From NCBI RefSeq assembly GCF_954871325.1, contig NC_088775.1:81383561-81447560 (forward strand): a DNA stretch of 64,000 nt. The letters run 5' to 3'. Below the pieces are notes generated by a model. The model ran no database searches. It had not been told where the DNA came from and worked only from the letters and a program-made list of their open reading frames with translations. The position numbers were made by a program, and so were the translations under genes. The DNA comes from Gordionus sp. m RMFG-2023 (lineage: Eukaryota > Nematomorpha > Gordioida > Chordodea > Parachordodidae). Shown here piece by piece: positions 24,103-36,303 of this stretch. Positions within the stretch are counted from its first letter, which is position 1; every line of letters begins with the position of its first letter.

Positions 24103-26247
24103 TTAAAAAAATGATGTCTTCTAACTTTATAATTTGAGCGCTATTTAATATTAAGTAAAAGTCATACTTTTACTCTACAACGACATAAAATAGCAAGCCT
24201 TTACGAGCAATAAGGCATAAGTCAAATTTAGGTTACCACTCCAAATTTTTTAAAAAGAAATAATAAACCAAACCTAACTTATTCAATATGTCGATCCAGT
24301 TTTTTTTTATTCTTCTGAAACCATCAATTCGAGTCGAGAAAGGCAGTTTATATTAAATGATATTTTATTAATTAAACTTAATAAAAGTTTATTAAATAAC
24401 GTTATATTTTGATTTTTATTATATTTATATAAAATTTTTATTTGTATATATTATATCATGTATTATTTAAATAAATAAAATCATTTTAAATACTAATTAA
24501 AAAATGACGAATAATTGAAGCACAAAATAAAATTGTTACCCAAACTCAGTACTGAAAAAAATCAAAATTAGTTTTACTTTACACACAAATACTTGTTTTA
24601 ATAAGTACTGAAATTTTTAAACTGAGGTCTTCATAGTCTAACCTTTCCTCTGATGAAAGATAAATTTGTTTTTTTTGTACAACTCTAATAGAAACATTTA
24701 GGGTGGAATTATATTGTATACCTATATTTATTTCGTGAAATCAGTAATTTTTTCGTCAGTTGTTTTTTATTAGGATATAATATTTTGTCAATAAATGATC
24801 GGGAGGGGAGGTCTAATTATTTATTTTATTTGTCTTTAGTAAGTTTACCTAAGTAGATTTTCATTTAGACAGCGAAAAAATCACTATTATGTCATGTCAA
24901 AACTATCACGATTCGGCCGACCCCTTTTAAAATTGCAAAAATTTATGGAATTATTTAGATGAGTAAAAAATGAGAAAACTTATTTTAGCTCGTTAAAACA
25001 CCTGGTTCTAGAAATATAGGGGCTCATAGCTACAAAAAAGAACAACTTTGGAATCTGTAAAATGTTTAAATTCTTATATTTCGAAAACTATTTATATAAA
25101 AAAATATAATATATCATATTGTAGGCAAAAAAGATCTCTAAAGAGCTATAAAAAAAAAAAATTGGCGCCAATTTGAGTCTTTAACTTCCGGTTTACCTAT
25201 ATGGTTTTACCTGTATTTTTAAGGAAAAAAAGGGAATTTGTTTTCGAAATCTTTTTTTTTTTATTTAGCCACCTTTTATAAATGTATATATACGATGTCA
25301 AAACCTTGACGACACTATCGACCTTTACAAAATATACTATATATTTTTACCAAAAATTAAATAATTAGATGACGATTTATGAAATTACGGATTATGGTTA
25401 AAATTTTGTTGCTAACTTAATAACAGGATATTTTCCCTTTTTATACTAAAAAATTTCGAATTTCTATTAAACATACTAATTAAACTGAGGGGCAGTTTAG
25501 GCAAATGCCCATTAGACACTTAATAATGTAACAAATTTCCAATAATAAATATCTTTCGTATAATTTTTTAATATTCATTTATATTAATAACATAGAAATA
25601 TATATAGATAATCATATTCATTCCATAATTTAAAATATATTTGAAACAAAATTTAGTTAGATATAAATAATTATATATTTTTAAAAAAAAATTAAAAAGT
25701 AAAGAGTAGGGGCAGTTTGAACTGTAGTGAGTTCGTCTATTTGGGATCTTGTAAGAGGCATAAATAATTTACTCAAAATAAAACTTTAATTCAAATTTAT
25801 TAATAAAATAAAAACGTGTATATCCAAATTAATCAAATAAAGTATATAAGTATAATTTTATAACAAAATATAAAGTCTATATCGTTAGCATAAAAATTTG
25901 TCCCTTTTATAGGGAAAATGAAACTTGCAAAAATAAATTAAAATAAAATTGGCGTAAAATGGAAAAAGTATCTTATATAATTAGAGATAAAACCTACCCC
26001 CCCTATAATTTCCGGAACTCTAATTATACCACTGGATGCAGGGCAATCTCCCATACCTAAATATCTAACTTATATCTGCCGAACATCCTATTAAGGACTA
26101 TAAAAGTAAAGGAAACCCCTAAGTAAAAAGAAAACACAAAAACCATATGTTTACCTTAAATGTACTTAATTCAACAAAATAAAAACATTATTTAATTTTT
26201 ATGTATTGAAGACAAAACAAAGAAGCAAACCATTTTTAATTGAAGTT
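24103..26247. repeat. Repeat D, right copy, then AT-rich intergenic DNA
   Basis: 24107-24350 is the second copy of the repeat at 18440-18760. From there to 26247 I see no gene; the ORFs are short and without domains. A GC-richer spot near 24890-24945 (TCACGATTCGGCCGACCCC) has no assigned role. Confidence 0.5.
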
Positions 26248-27060
26248 TATAACAAAAAGATTGTCTCATCCTTATCTAAAGTATATGTTTGTTCGATAAC
26301 AGTTGAAGGATTGTCCACATTTAAAATTTGTGATTTATGTATTCACAATTTGCCAATCAAGGCGAGATATATATAAGAATTTGAGGGTCCTTGAGGATGC
26401 AAAAAACTAACACCTTTTCTTTTTTGATTTTTTTTCTAAAACAATCCACCATTGATTGTCATAGATCCAACATGTTATATATTCATTTATTTTTTCATAT
26501 AGTAAATTCGCATTAATATTCGAGTGAAATGTTAAATTCAATATTTGCGATTAACTTGTTCCAATGATAATTTCTCACTGATAGTACCAATTCGAATTTT
26601 TTTAATTTGTTATTTAATCTTGATAAATTAACTCTGGCAATAAATTGATTATTCTGTTCTTCTATATTGCTTTTAGGTTTGCAAAGAATACTCAGTGTAT
26701 TTATTCTTTGTAAGTAACGATTTACAGCTTCTCCTTCGCTCGTTTAAACTCTAATATAGCAAAATATTACGTAACATTTTTTTAAATAATTCTTTAAATG
26801 AAAAACAAATTTATTTAAAAGAACACTCTTTGATATTTTTGAATATATTAAATTATTTACTTTACAAATATTGCGATTCTAATATCAGTTAAAATTATTT
26901 TTTATTGAATATCTTGTTTAACAGGTATTTTCTTTATTTCAACACAAATTTCTAATTTTCTAAATAATCATCAATATCAGTATTATGGATTAAAAATTTT
27001 TTGAATAATATCCATATTTAGAATCATTTCTATTTTCATCATGAATTGATAATTTTTGAC
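26248..27060 (-). pseudogene. Eroded gene with FLHPxGPS motif, probably transposon-associated
   Basis: Minus-strand fragments in several frames. The best is an uninterrupted stretch of about 70 codons at 26519-26743 (EGEAVNRYLQRINTLSILCK, ending KLIANIEFNISLEY). Downstream comes YDNQWWIVLEKK, then VSFLHPQGPSNSY and ILNVDNPSTVIEQTYTLDKD up to 26248. The W--G-V / F-HP-GPS-S--WP pattern is known to me from uncharacterised multicopy animal proteins linked to mobile DNA. Upstream pieces to about 27060 (NNKEKNYL, SKLSIHDENRNDSKYGY) may belong to it. Frames change repeatedly, so it is not functional. Family assignment is uncertain. Confidence 0.45.
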
Positions 27061-27511
27061 ACGAATAATTATAAATAATTTTTTTCTTTATTGTTTTTAA
27101 TTTTCCCATATATTTTACCGTCGTCAATATATCCTAAGAGACTATATTAATTAATTGTTATTTTATAATAATATTGATACAATTTTATATGTTTTATAAA
27201 ATTATAGAATAATATAATAATGGATTATTCTATTCTATACAAATATCATATATAAAAATGATTTTATAATTTTTATCTAGTGTAATATTTAGCAATCATG
27301 TCTGGGAAATGATTTAAATTAAGGACATAAAAAATATTGAACCACTCTGCAACTGAAAAAAAAAAAAATTATTTTAAGAATGAATCAAATTATTACCAAC
27401 ATTTTGTGAATATATTTTGTAAATTTATTTTATGACGTATGTCATATCATTGATGGCAAAGCAATTTAAAATAAATTATAATTTTTCGTTTGTTCGGTTC
27501 TAGACTTTAAA
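27061..27511. other. Upstream region of elongin C
   Basis: AT-rich, with a CRE-like palindrome at 27433-27444 about 70 bases before the start codon. No TATA box can be singled out in such AT-rich DNA. Confidence 0.4.
27433..27444. promoter_or_regulatory. CRE/ATF-like palindrome upstream of elongin C
   Basis: TGACGTATGTCA, 67 bp upstream of the ATG. Half-sites TGACGTAT recur in the WDR70-mTOR spacer at 57668-57680. The motif resembles ATF/CREB sites; function is inferred from position only. Confidence 0.4.
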
Positions 27512-28044
<533 letters not shown>

Positions 28045-28782
28045 TATTATAGAACAAATTATATTATTCTTAATACAGATAAAATAACAACAATGTTTTA
28101 ATTTTATATAATATAAGTTTTTGAAATTTAATGTTCTTTTTATCTTTAATTTATTGCACTTAATGTAAATAAATATTTATTTACAAAATTTAGGTAGTAA
28201 ACTAAATTCTCTTTGTAAATAAACTTGATGTCAAATGTATAGTTTCATTATATGATCATAACTATAATCAAAATATTTCTTTATAAAGTTTATTACAAAA
28301 TTTCTGTTCAATCTTTTTAGCTCCTAAATTATTTTATACACCACAAGAAATATATGCTTTTATAGTTTATAAAATATCATTTTTTGTAGATGAAATAAGA
28401 AGAGTAAGATAAAAAAATTTTTACCCTCCTTGAAAATGAAATGACCTTTTCTTACCTTAAAAATTCACCCATATTATATTTTTAAAAAGGATCTACTTGT
28501 ATATTGTTTTTTTGCTATTTTTTAATATCATTTACCAATTTACAGAAAGAATAGAATTGTAAACTAACTTTGCACAAACTGGTTATTTAGAATCAAGAAT
28601 TAAAATAATTTCAAATTAAGAAAGTAGACTGATTATTTATATTTATTAAAATTAAAAGGAATAATAAATCAAATATCATGAGAGGTATAAAAAGCGTAAT
28701 TATTATGCATAATATTGTAATACATATCTTTCTTTAATATACAGACCAAGAACAATCAGGCATCCTGCTATTCAAGAATATA
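28045..28782. other. Intergenic DNA downstream of elongin C
   Basis: AT-rich DNA with no recognisable gene. ATAATATAAG and ATTTTATTT runs could serve as 3' processing signals, but none is decisive. Confidence 0.4.
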
Positions 28783-28957
28783 GTGTATGACTAAATTCAT
28801 GCCCTCAAAAACTACACGCCCCTACCCACCCCCCTAGGAAAGAAGCTTAATTTAAATTATATTATTTTAGAATCGTATTTAGCTTTATAAGATAAGGCAG
28901 AAATTTTTTTTTTCTTCATTTAAAAAAAAAGATAACAGTAAAATTTTTAAAAAATTA

Positions 28958-29738
28958 TTTTTTTACATGACTAAAATACAGACCACCTATCAAAGAAGCA
29001 TAATTTATAAAAAATGAATGCAAATCATATCGAGCTTATAGAAATATATAAAAAATATAAAACTTATTACAACCTAGTGGGCTTTTGAAAAAACAAATTT
29101 TTTTTTTGACTAAACTACACGCCCCCCTATCAAAGAAGCTTAATTCATAAAAAAAATAAAGCATAATCGGATTAAGCTCATTAAAAGGAATCAAAAAATG
29201 TTAATATTAAGTTTATAAATTATTTATAACTTAATGAGATTTGGAAAAAACACTTAATTTCTTCTTTTTTGACTAAACTATGCGCCCCCATTAGATATAC
29301 ATTATTTTTAAAAAATAAATACAGAATCATGTATAAATGGTATTATTATTTTTTTAAATATATATTTTTATTATCAAAAAAAAGTATATTTAACGAAAGT
29401 TTAGTCAAAAAACGAAGAAATTAAGTTTTTCCAAATCTCAATAAGTTATAAATAATTTATAAACTTAATATTAACATTTTTTGATTCCTTTTAATGAGCT
29501 TAATACGATTATTCTTTATTTTTTTATGAATTTAGGGGGCGCATAGAGACGCGTAGTTTAGTCAAAAAAATTGTTTTTTCAAAAGCCCACTAGGTTATAA
29601 TAAGTTTTAAAATATATTAAGATTTTTTATTCATTGGAATAAGCTCTATATGATTCTGCGTTCATTTTTTATAAATTAAGCTTCTTTGATAGGGGGCGCA
29701 TATGAGGGCCCATATTTTAGTCATGTAAAAAAATAATA
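28958..29738. repeat. Near-perfect palindrome, arms about 330 bp
   Basis: Left arm 28958-29284 and right arm 29398-29738 are inverted copies with about 110 bp between them. Matching pairs include ACCTAGTGGGCTTTTG with CAAAAGCCCACTAGGT, and AAGGAATCAAAAAATGTTAA with TTAACATTTTTTGATTCCTT. The arms are more alike than the neighbouring tandem units. Confidence 0.85.
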
Positions 29739-30322
29739 TTTTAAAAATTTTACATGCTCTAATTTTAATAAAATAAATAAAAAATAATGTTTAGCTCTGT
29801 AAGATTATTCAGAAAATGTTATTTTTAATTTTTTTAAAGTGATAAATTAGTAAAATATCGAAAAACATACAAATCTGATAATTATGCACTAATTTAAAAA
29901 AAAATATAGAATCATGTTTAGACCTTCGAGATGATTCAGGTGTTAATATTAGTTTTAAAAAAAATTTCATTTAAGAATCGAATTTTTTTGACTAAACTAC
30001 CAATCCTCTTAATTGTGTTATTTTAATAAAATCTATTACAGTAACATTTTTCAAGATAATTCAGAAAATATTAATATTTTTTACTTAACTATGAATCCCC
30101 ACTAATTTAAACAAACATATAATCATGTGTGTGCTGTTCTAAATGATTTAGAAATGTTAATTGTGCTAATTTTACAAAATATTGAACTATGTTAATTTCG
30201 AGATAATTCAGAAAATGAGTTATAGGTAATTATTGAAAAAATTGCAAATTATTAAGATATTGAAAAACAATCTAAACTATGAATCCTTGCAAATTATGCA
30301 TTATTTTTATAAAAAAATATAG

Positions 30323-31147
30323 CAGAAAGACCTACAGGCCTGGTACCAGGGCCGGGCCGTATTTTAAATTTTTAAAATATACCCGGACCGGACCGGGTTT
30401 TTAAAAAAAACTTATAAAACATGGATTATTATATTCGTCAATTAGATATGGTTATAATAATGATTATATATAGTTATGATTAATATAATGTTTGGTGAAA
30501 GTTAACACTAGCTAACACTCATAGTATCTATTACATAATATAATTATAGTTTTCCTGCCATGGAATAAATACGCTAAGGATAAAATACATTATTATATAT
30601 TATATTTTTTATTAATTAAAATATCAGTTTTATTTCTTTTATAAATACAATTAATATAGTATATTCTCAAAATATTATTTACACAAATTTTTTATATGTC
30701 AATTTGTAATATACTAAATATCTGTTTAGAATAAAAATAAATAAAATATGTACTACATATTTTAAACTCAGTTTTTTATCCAGAAAAATATTATGCAAGC
30801 CTGAAAATTTTGCTCATAGAAGGAGCAAAGATCTAGACATAGTATCGAAATTGTGAGTAGCCGTTTTTAAAAATCGGCTCAAAACGAGCCGTTTAACAAC
30901 ATTAGCGAATATGCTTACTTATTAAATAATAATACTCGCCCAAAAATATTATAAAATACCAAATAGGTGAATTTTTTGTATATACCAGGTCAAATATAAT
31001 TTTAAAAAATTCCGAGTCGGGCCTAAAAATTTTTTTAAAAAAAATACGGGGCCAAATTATTTTTTAAATATCCAGGCCGAGCAGGGCTGAGCCTAAAATT
31101 TTTTAATCAGGGCCGGGCCGTGCAAATGGTACCTCTGCAGGTCTCTG
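30323..31147. mobile_element. hAT-5 element, non-coding copy with perfect target duplication
   Basis: Ends CAGAAAGACCTACAGGC (30323) and CCTCTGCAGGTCTCTG (31147) are flanked by AAATATAG on both sides (30315-30322 and 31148-31155). It has the same GGGCCGGGCC subterminal repeats as the 20249-22171 copy but no transposase. A partial MITE-A lies inside. It interrupts the GACTAAACTAC satellite. Confidence 0.92.
30770..30903. mobile_element. MITE-A, right part, inside hAT-5
   Basis: Contains TTATCCAGAAAAATATTATG, CATAGAAGGAGCAAAG and the right end ATCGGCTCAAAACGAGCCG then TTTAACAACAT. The left end is missing. The DNA just right of it matches that right of the MITE-A at 3189-3404. Confidence 0.75.
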
Positions 31148-31580
31148 AAATATAGAATCATGCGTAGCTCATATAGATAATTGAGAAATGTTAATATAAG
31201 TTTAAAAAATTTTGATTTAGATATTAGAAAAAAACTATTTTTTGACTCAACTACGAATCCTCACTAATATAATAAAATAAATATAGAAACCTGTTTAACT
31301 CTTCAAATTTTTTTTATAAAGGTTCATATTAATCATTAAGTTATTAGAATATCTAGAATATACACAAAGCACTCTTTTTTAACTATTTTATGAATCCCCG
31401 CTAATTAAATATAATAAATATAGTAACATGTTTGGCTATTTAAGATGATACAAAAAATGTTAATGTTATTCTAATAAAAATATATATATTATTAATATAT
31501 CGAGAAAAAACAACTAAACTACCTTCTATAGGAATCGTCGCTAGTTTAATGCTATAAATAAATTAATATTAGATTGAGGG

Positions 31581-31996
31581 GAGAAATATTAATCGTAATA
31601 TTCTGTGTTGGAAATTAAAGAAGACATTGAACTAAAGAAATATTGGTTTAGTTGGCGGCACAAAATTAGTAAAAGATAAAGTGAGTGTAAAATCATGATA
31701 GGCATTTTGCGGCAAAAATTGAAAAACGGGTTGAGAGCGGATTTACAAAAAGTATTGAAAAGGATATTGAAGTTAAAATAATAAAATTAGAGGAATTTTT
31801 AAAAAAATGTGAATCGAAATAATAAAACAATTGAAAAATAAAAATTTGCATAAAATGAACACAAATGGGTTTCTCTAAATTATTGCGCCCGGTGCACTTC
31901 TAAGAACGGGAGGGCAGAGAGATTGACTATGGTGTGCGGGAATTTCAGGTATGGAAATTGGAGAACCCTGTTTCGTCTTTTGTCATTGATTATATA
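31581..31996. other. Intergenic DNA, unassigned
   Basis: A + strand stretch near 31620-31800 is purine-rich and protein-like in short runs, but no family was recognised and stops occur. Near 31885-31970 the DNA is locally GC-richer (TTGCGCCCGGTGCACTTC). Confidence 0.3.
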
Positions 31997-32485
31997 CAGG
32001 TATACAAACCGTAACGAATATCGGTTTAGATAAAATAACGGGTTGGTTCGTAAGAATTATAATATTGGTCCGGTTCGAACCTTTAAATCCGTTCAAACCC
32101 TTCCACATAGAAAACGTAATCATAATTAAGTAAATAATAACATATTTTTTTAAAAAAAAATTATCACTCTTCTATAAAAAATAATATTAAGCTGTATACC
32201 TCAAAATGTACTTTTGTATATCTATACGAAGGAAGAATTAATTTTGTGACTAAGAACACTTCTATGCGCTAACTTGGGTAGCTTGGCACTGTTAAAATAT
32301 CTAAAAATAAATTATACTTATCAATCAAAATTGATTTTAAATCACCTATAAAACAGTTAGAATCAAAAGGTTCAACCCGGTTCACATCTTTTTTCAGAGG
32401 TTCAGGTGGCAAATTTTTTAACGATTCAGGTTCGATTTAGATTGGGTAAATAATAACGGTTAATACCGATTTGGTTTGAATCATG
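31997..32485 (-). mobile_element. hAT-3 element, degenerate copy
   Basis: The left end CAGGTATACAAACCGTAAC resembles the hAT-3 terminus, the right end is GATTTGGTTTGAATCATG, and GGTTCAACCCGGTTC-type repeats lie beneath the ends. Flanks ATTATATA and TTTATATG agree at 6 of 8 positions. The minus strand near 32230-32290 still reads TVPSYPS then RIEVFLV, the decayed VP-TQ-SVER-FS segment. Confidence 0.7.
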
Positions 32486-33119
32486 TTTATATGGGAATTT
32501 TTTTTTTTACTTAAATAATTTTTTATGTCGGCATTTGTTTTATTTAATTAATTATTTTTTCTTTATTTTATACTAAATCAATCAATATCAGAGTTGTTAA
32601 AAGATACTTTTAAAATGAATTTAGATATAGATACGAATACATCGACTAAAAATGGATCTATATATAGATATACAACAGTATATTATATTGTAGCTTAAAA
32701 AGTATCTAAAATAGGTTCAGATACCTCTAAAATAGTATTTAGCTACAGATGCTTTATAAAAGTGTATCTAGATACATATATGACATTTTTATATCTAGAT
32801 ACAACTCTATAATTATCATAATAGTCTCTTATAAAAAATGATTCCTTTGAACGGTCATGTGTCATTTCTTTTCTTTCTCACCTTACATTCCCTTGCAAAT
32901 TAATTATAGGTATTAGGGATCATCAATAGGTCCTATCCCGAAACATGCAAATTTCAGTTTGGGCAACTCAGGCAAACTAACCGGTCTACCAGAATTTTAA
33001 ATTAATAAATAAGCACAATGTTTTTTTCCTTTAAATGTATTACGGGCGGCAACTTATTGAATTTTTTTACAGACCAGTCTAAACAATCTAAAAGACAAAA
33101 AAACATTTCCAATAAATTG
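32486..33119. other. AT-rich DNA with a hAT-4-like MITE
   Basis: Apart from the hAT-4-like element at 32589-32809, no feature is seen. Confidence 0.4.
32589..32809. mobile_element. hAT-4 MITE, imperfect
   Basis: Starts CAGAGTTGTTAAAAGATAC and holds many TATCTAGATAC-type repeats; the right side ends in CTAGATACAACTCTA. The terminal TTTAACAACTCTG is not intact and no target duplication is clear. Confidence 0.6.
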
Positions 33120-33561
33120 CATGAGCCAGGCCGCGCTGAATATCTTCATTCGTGATCTGCATCAGGCCTAATTTTTCAAACTTGGGGCGGCCTTAAATTT
33201 TATTAAAAACCTTATCCTGCCCGGCCCGAACCCAAACGAAATTTTTTTTATTTATCCCAAAAAAGCCCCACCCGATATAAAAAAAAATTATTTGTCCTCA
33301 CGGCCCGACACGAATTTATTTAATTAAAAATTTTTTAAATATTTTATTTGATTAAAAAAAAATATTCTACAAATAAATATTAATATATCAATATATTTAA
33401 CAAAATGAAAATATATCATATTTAAAAATTTATACCCGGCCTGTCTGAAATTTTAAAAAAATATTTAGCACTACCCAGTCCAAATCAAAATTATTTTTTA
33501 AAAGGAGACTGGCAGGGCTTGAGCTGGGTACGGACCATGCCGTAATTTACAAATTACTACT
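33120..33561. mobile_element. hAT-5-like GC-rich remnant
   Basis: GGCCGGGC-like motifs alternate with A/T runs (CCTGCCCGGCCCGAACCC, ATACCCGGCCTGTCTG, GGCAGGGCTTGAGCTGGG), as under hAT-5 ends, but no clean terminus or target duplication was found. Confidence 0.4.
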
Positions 33562-33735
33562 CTACATATAAAATTTATTCAAGAAGTTTACTCTATTTAA
33601 TATCATCTTTATTCCCACTCGCATATGGACCACGGCCGATAATTTTCTTTTCCCGACCAAAGGGCAAAGGCCACCTCTCTTTCCTGATTTTTTGCGCCTC
33701 AACGTTTCGAGGAATATAGTTGCAACTCTTAAATT
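33562..33735 (-). other. Possible small exon or coding remnant, unidentified
   Basis: The minus strand has two overlapping open frames. One, starting after a TTTAAG acceptor-like site at 33731, reads SCNYIPRNVEAQKIRKERWP then LPFGREKKIIGRGPYASGNK to a stop. The composition is protein-like and GC-richer than the flanks, but I recognise no family. The region between two transposon remnants makes a decayed transposon gene equally possible. Confidence 0.3.
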
Positions 33736-33913
33736 TTCAAATATTTTTGATTTTATTATCAAACATTATTTGTTTGCTGCAACTTAATATCTCGATGCAA
33801 ATAGGAATACGTGCATATTACCCCCCCCCCCCCCTACCAGTCTCAGAGACTTTACAACATTTTTATTGGTATTTAGTTTTCAATGTAATTTTTTAAATTT
33901 TAATTCCACATTT

Positions 33914-34125
33914 AGTATTGTTAAACGGCTCGTTTTGAGTCGATTTTTAAAAACAGCTAACTCAATATTTTGGCCAAAAAAATATTGTCTAAGGCTAGAG
34001 ATTTTGTTAATAGTTGTCAAGACCTTTGCGTCATCTATGAGCAATCGGCTTGAGTAATCATTTTCTGGATAAAGTAAATAGATAGCCGTTTTCAAAAATC
34101 GACCCAAATGGAGCCATTTAACAAC
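33914..34125. mobile_element. MITE-A, full-length copy
   Basis: Left end TAGTATTGTTAAACGGCTCG and right end GGAGCCATTTAACAACAT, with the standard internal blocks. It reads open on both strands for about 60 codons only because of its symmetry. Confidence 0.8.
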
Positions 34126-34997
34126 ATTGCTTGCGAGCGTAAAAGCGGTGGATAGGTGAAAAATATCCGAGTTGAAATGCCCTAAGCCTTCCGATCAATA
34201 TTTTTACAGATATCTAACAAGTCCGATCATAACATAAATAACTCTTTTTTTGCCATAATCTAATATTTATTTTGCTACAATTTTATTTTTAACATTCTAT
34301 TTTCTTAATTATCTGAAGAGAGTATTTGTTTAAAATATAACCAGGGTCAACCATACATAATACCCTTTTCCGTATAAATCTATACCTTCATGAATAAAAT
34401 TATATATAATTAGTAAAGGTATTAGTGGGCACTTAAAATAAATAATTTAGATTCCTAAGCCTGCACCAAAAAAAAATCCGACTTGTTTAACAAAAAAAAT
34501 TAATACATCTCTAATTAGAGATGTTTCGTAAAGATTTGTAGTTTAGTCAAAAAAATCTTATTATTCGAGTATATTACTTTGCATTTGAACTTTACTTATG
34601 AATTCCTTGGATAGTCTTTAAGATATATAACTCAATTAATGTTATTTCTCCACCAACACACTATTATTCATAATTTAAATAAGTAGAAGTTTATTTAAAA
34701 TTTTTTTTAATAACTTACTTACACATTCAGACTCTGACTGCCCTAAGAAATGAAATTTTTTAAAATTTATTAAAGTTAAATGATTGATAATATTTATCCG
34801 ATAGAGAGCGTCTTATTCAATTGTTTATTAAAAAATATTTTTCTAAACTTTATTTGAATGTTTTTCTAAATTTTACAATTTTTTAAAATTAAGTTAGAAT
34901 ACCGAGAGTAATATGTTTTATTTAAGGCACAATTATAATCATGATTTTTTTAAATACTATATTAGAAATAAAATATATCGTTGTCACTATATAATTG
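34126..34997. other. Intergenic DNA left of the LTR element
   Basis: AT-rich. It contains a lone AGTTTAGTCAAAAAAATCTT piece of the 28.8-31.6 kb satellite near 34538. The last five bases, AATTG (34993-34997), are the target duplication of the LTR element. No gene was seen. Confidence 0.45.
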
Positions 34998-35348
34998 TGT
35001 TATAAATAGTTTTATTATTTTTTTGTATGAGTCATCAAATATTTTTTTTTGTTTGAAATTTTATTTTTAATATTTTTTTTTAGTTTCGCGCAGTCATCTT
35101 GAACGTCATTATATAAATGTTTTTAATATTTATTATGTAAAAAAAAAATAAATAATAATTTAATATTTATAAAAAAAAATAATCTTATATAAACTAAAAA
35201 AAAAAGTGGAAATTCATTATTTAATCAATTATACTTTTTTTATATTTATTGTTTTAAAGAAAAATAAAACCATATATTCAAAAAAAAAAAAAGGTAAAAA
35301 AAAAATATACTGTTAAGTTAAACGTTTCTGTACAGTGAAATTCTGAAA
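34998..35348 (+). repeat. 5' LTR of the Ty3/gypsy element
   Basis: Begins TGTTATAAATAGTTTTATT and ends ACAGTGAAATTCTGAAA; nearly identical to 42738-43082. It holds long A and T runs. Confidence 0.92.
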
Positions 35349-35394
35349 TTGGTGCCGTGTTTATACAAAGCAACCTGGTTAGTGCGGTTGTCGT

Positions 35395-36010
35395 AATATC
35401 ATATAGTGGTATTTGAGTCTTCGAGTGGAAAATATCATATAGTGGTATTTGAGTCTTCGAGTGGAAAATATCATATAGTGGTATTTGAGTCTTGAAGTGA
35501 AGTGTACATCGTCTTCATCTACACGGTAAAATATCATATAGTGGTATTTGAGTCTTCGAGTGGAAAATATCATATAGTGGTATTTGAGTCTTGAAGTGAA
35601 GTGTACATCGTCTTCATCTACATCTACGGTAAAATATCATATAGTGGTATTTGAGTCTTCGAGTGGAAAATATCATATAGTGGTATTTGAGTCTTGAAGT
35701 GACATCGTCTTCATCTACATCTACGGTAAAATATCATATAGTGGTATTTGAGTCTTCGAGTGGAAAATATCATATAGTGGTATTTGAGTCTTGAAGTGAA
35801 GTGTACATCGTCTTCATCTACATCTACGGTAAAATATCATATAGTGGTATTTGAGTCTTCGAGTGGAAAATATCATATAGTGGTATTTGAGTCTTGAAGT
35901 GAATTGTACATCGTCTTCATCTACATCTACGGTAAAATATCATATAGTGGTATTTGAGTCTTCGAGTGAAAAATATCATATAGTGGTATTTGAGTCTTGA
36001 AGTGAATTGT
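35395..36010 (+). repeat. 36-bp tandem array in the element leader
   Basis: About 13 copies of a 36-bp unit (AATATCATATAGTGGTATTT then GAGTCTTCGAGTGG), arranged in pairs separated by a GTACATCGTCTTCATCTACA linker, giving a higher-order period of about 100 bp. It lies between primer-binding site and gag, where packaging and translation signals usually sit. Confidence 0.9.
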
Positions 36011-36303
36011 ACATCGTCTTCATCATCGACATCAGCTGTCCATTTATTTTTTTTTCTTTTCTCTTCTCTCTCAAAATAAAAAAAAAAGTCTTATCGTACG
36101 GAAGTGCTGTCCGAATTTTACGAGTTGTAAATCTGTTACACAAAATTTGCCCAAATTTTTGTCGTATCTTTAGACTTATTAACTGTAGATGTACATGTGT
36201 ATTATTGGGTTGTTTACACTATTAATAATATCATATCTATTAACATTACAAATAACAAAAATTTTTATTTTGAAATTAATTATAAATTTTTTATAAGGTC
36301 GAA

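Larger units (their letters stand above)
28783..31580. repeat. Satellite array with GACTAAACTAC units, split by hAT-5
   Basis: A motif TTTTTTGACTAAACTACxxxCCCC recurs with spacings of about 130-185 bp near 28783, 28968, 29107, 29270, then (reverse orientation) in 29395-29740, and again in forward orientation near 29990, 30095, 30265, 31240, 31375 and 31510. Units from 29760 on are strongly diverged. A hAT-5 copy (30323-31147) sits inside. A lone related piece lies near 34500-34560. No genes are evident. Confidence 0.65.

Noticed and set aside
33880-34107. Overlapping ORFs on both strands near 33.9-34.1 kb
   Set aside because: They result from the palindromic structure of the MITE-A copy.
35379-35573. 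Minus-strand ORF of repeated STRRLKYHYMIF peptides
   Set aside because: It is only the antisense reading of the 36-bp leader array of the LTR element.
35395-36010. CRISPR-like appearance of the 36-bp repeats with linkers
   Set aside because: Repeats are directly adjacent, linkers are repeated too, and the context is a eukaryotic LTR element.
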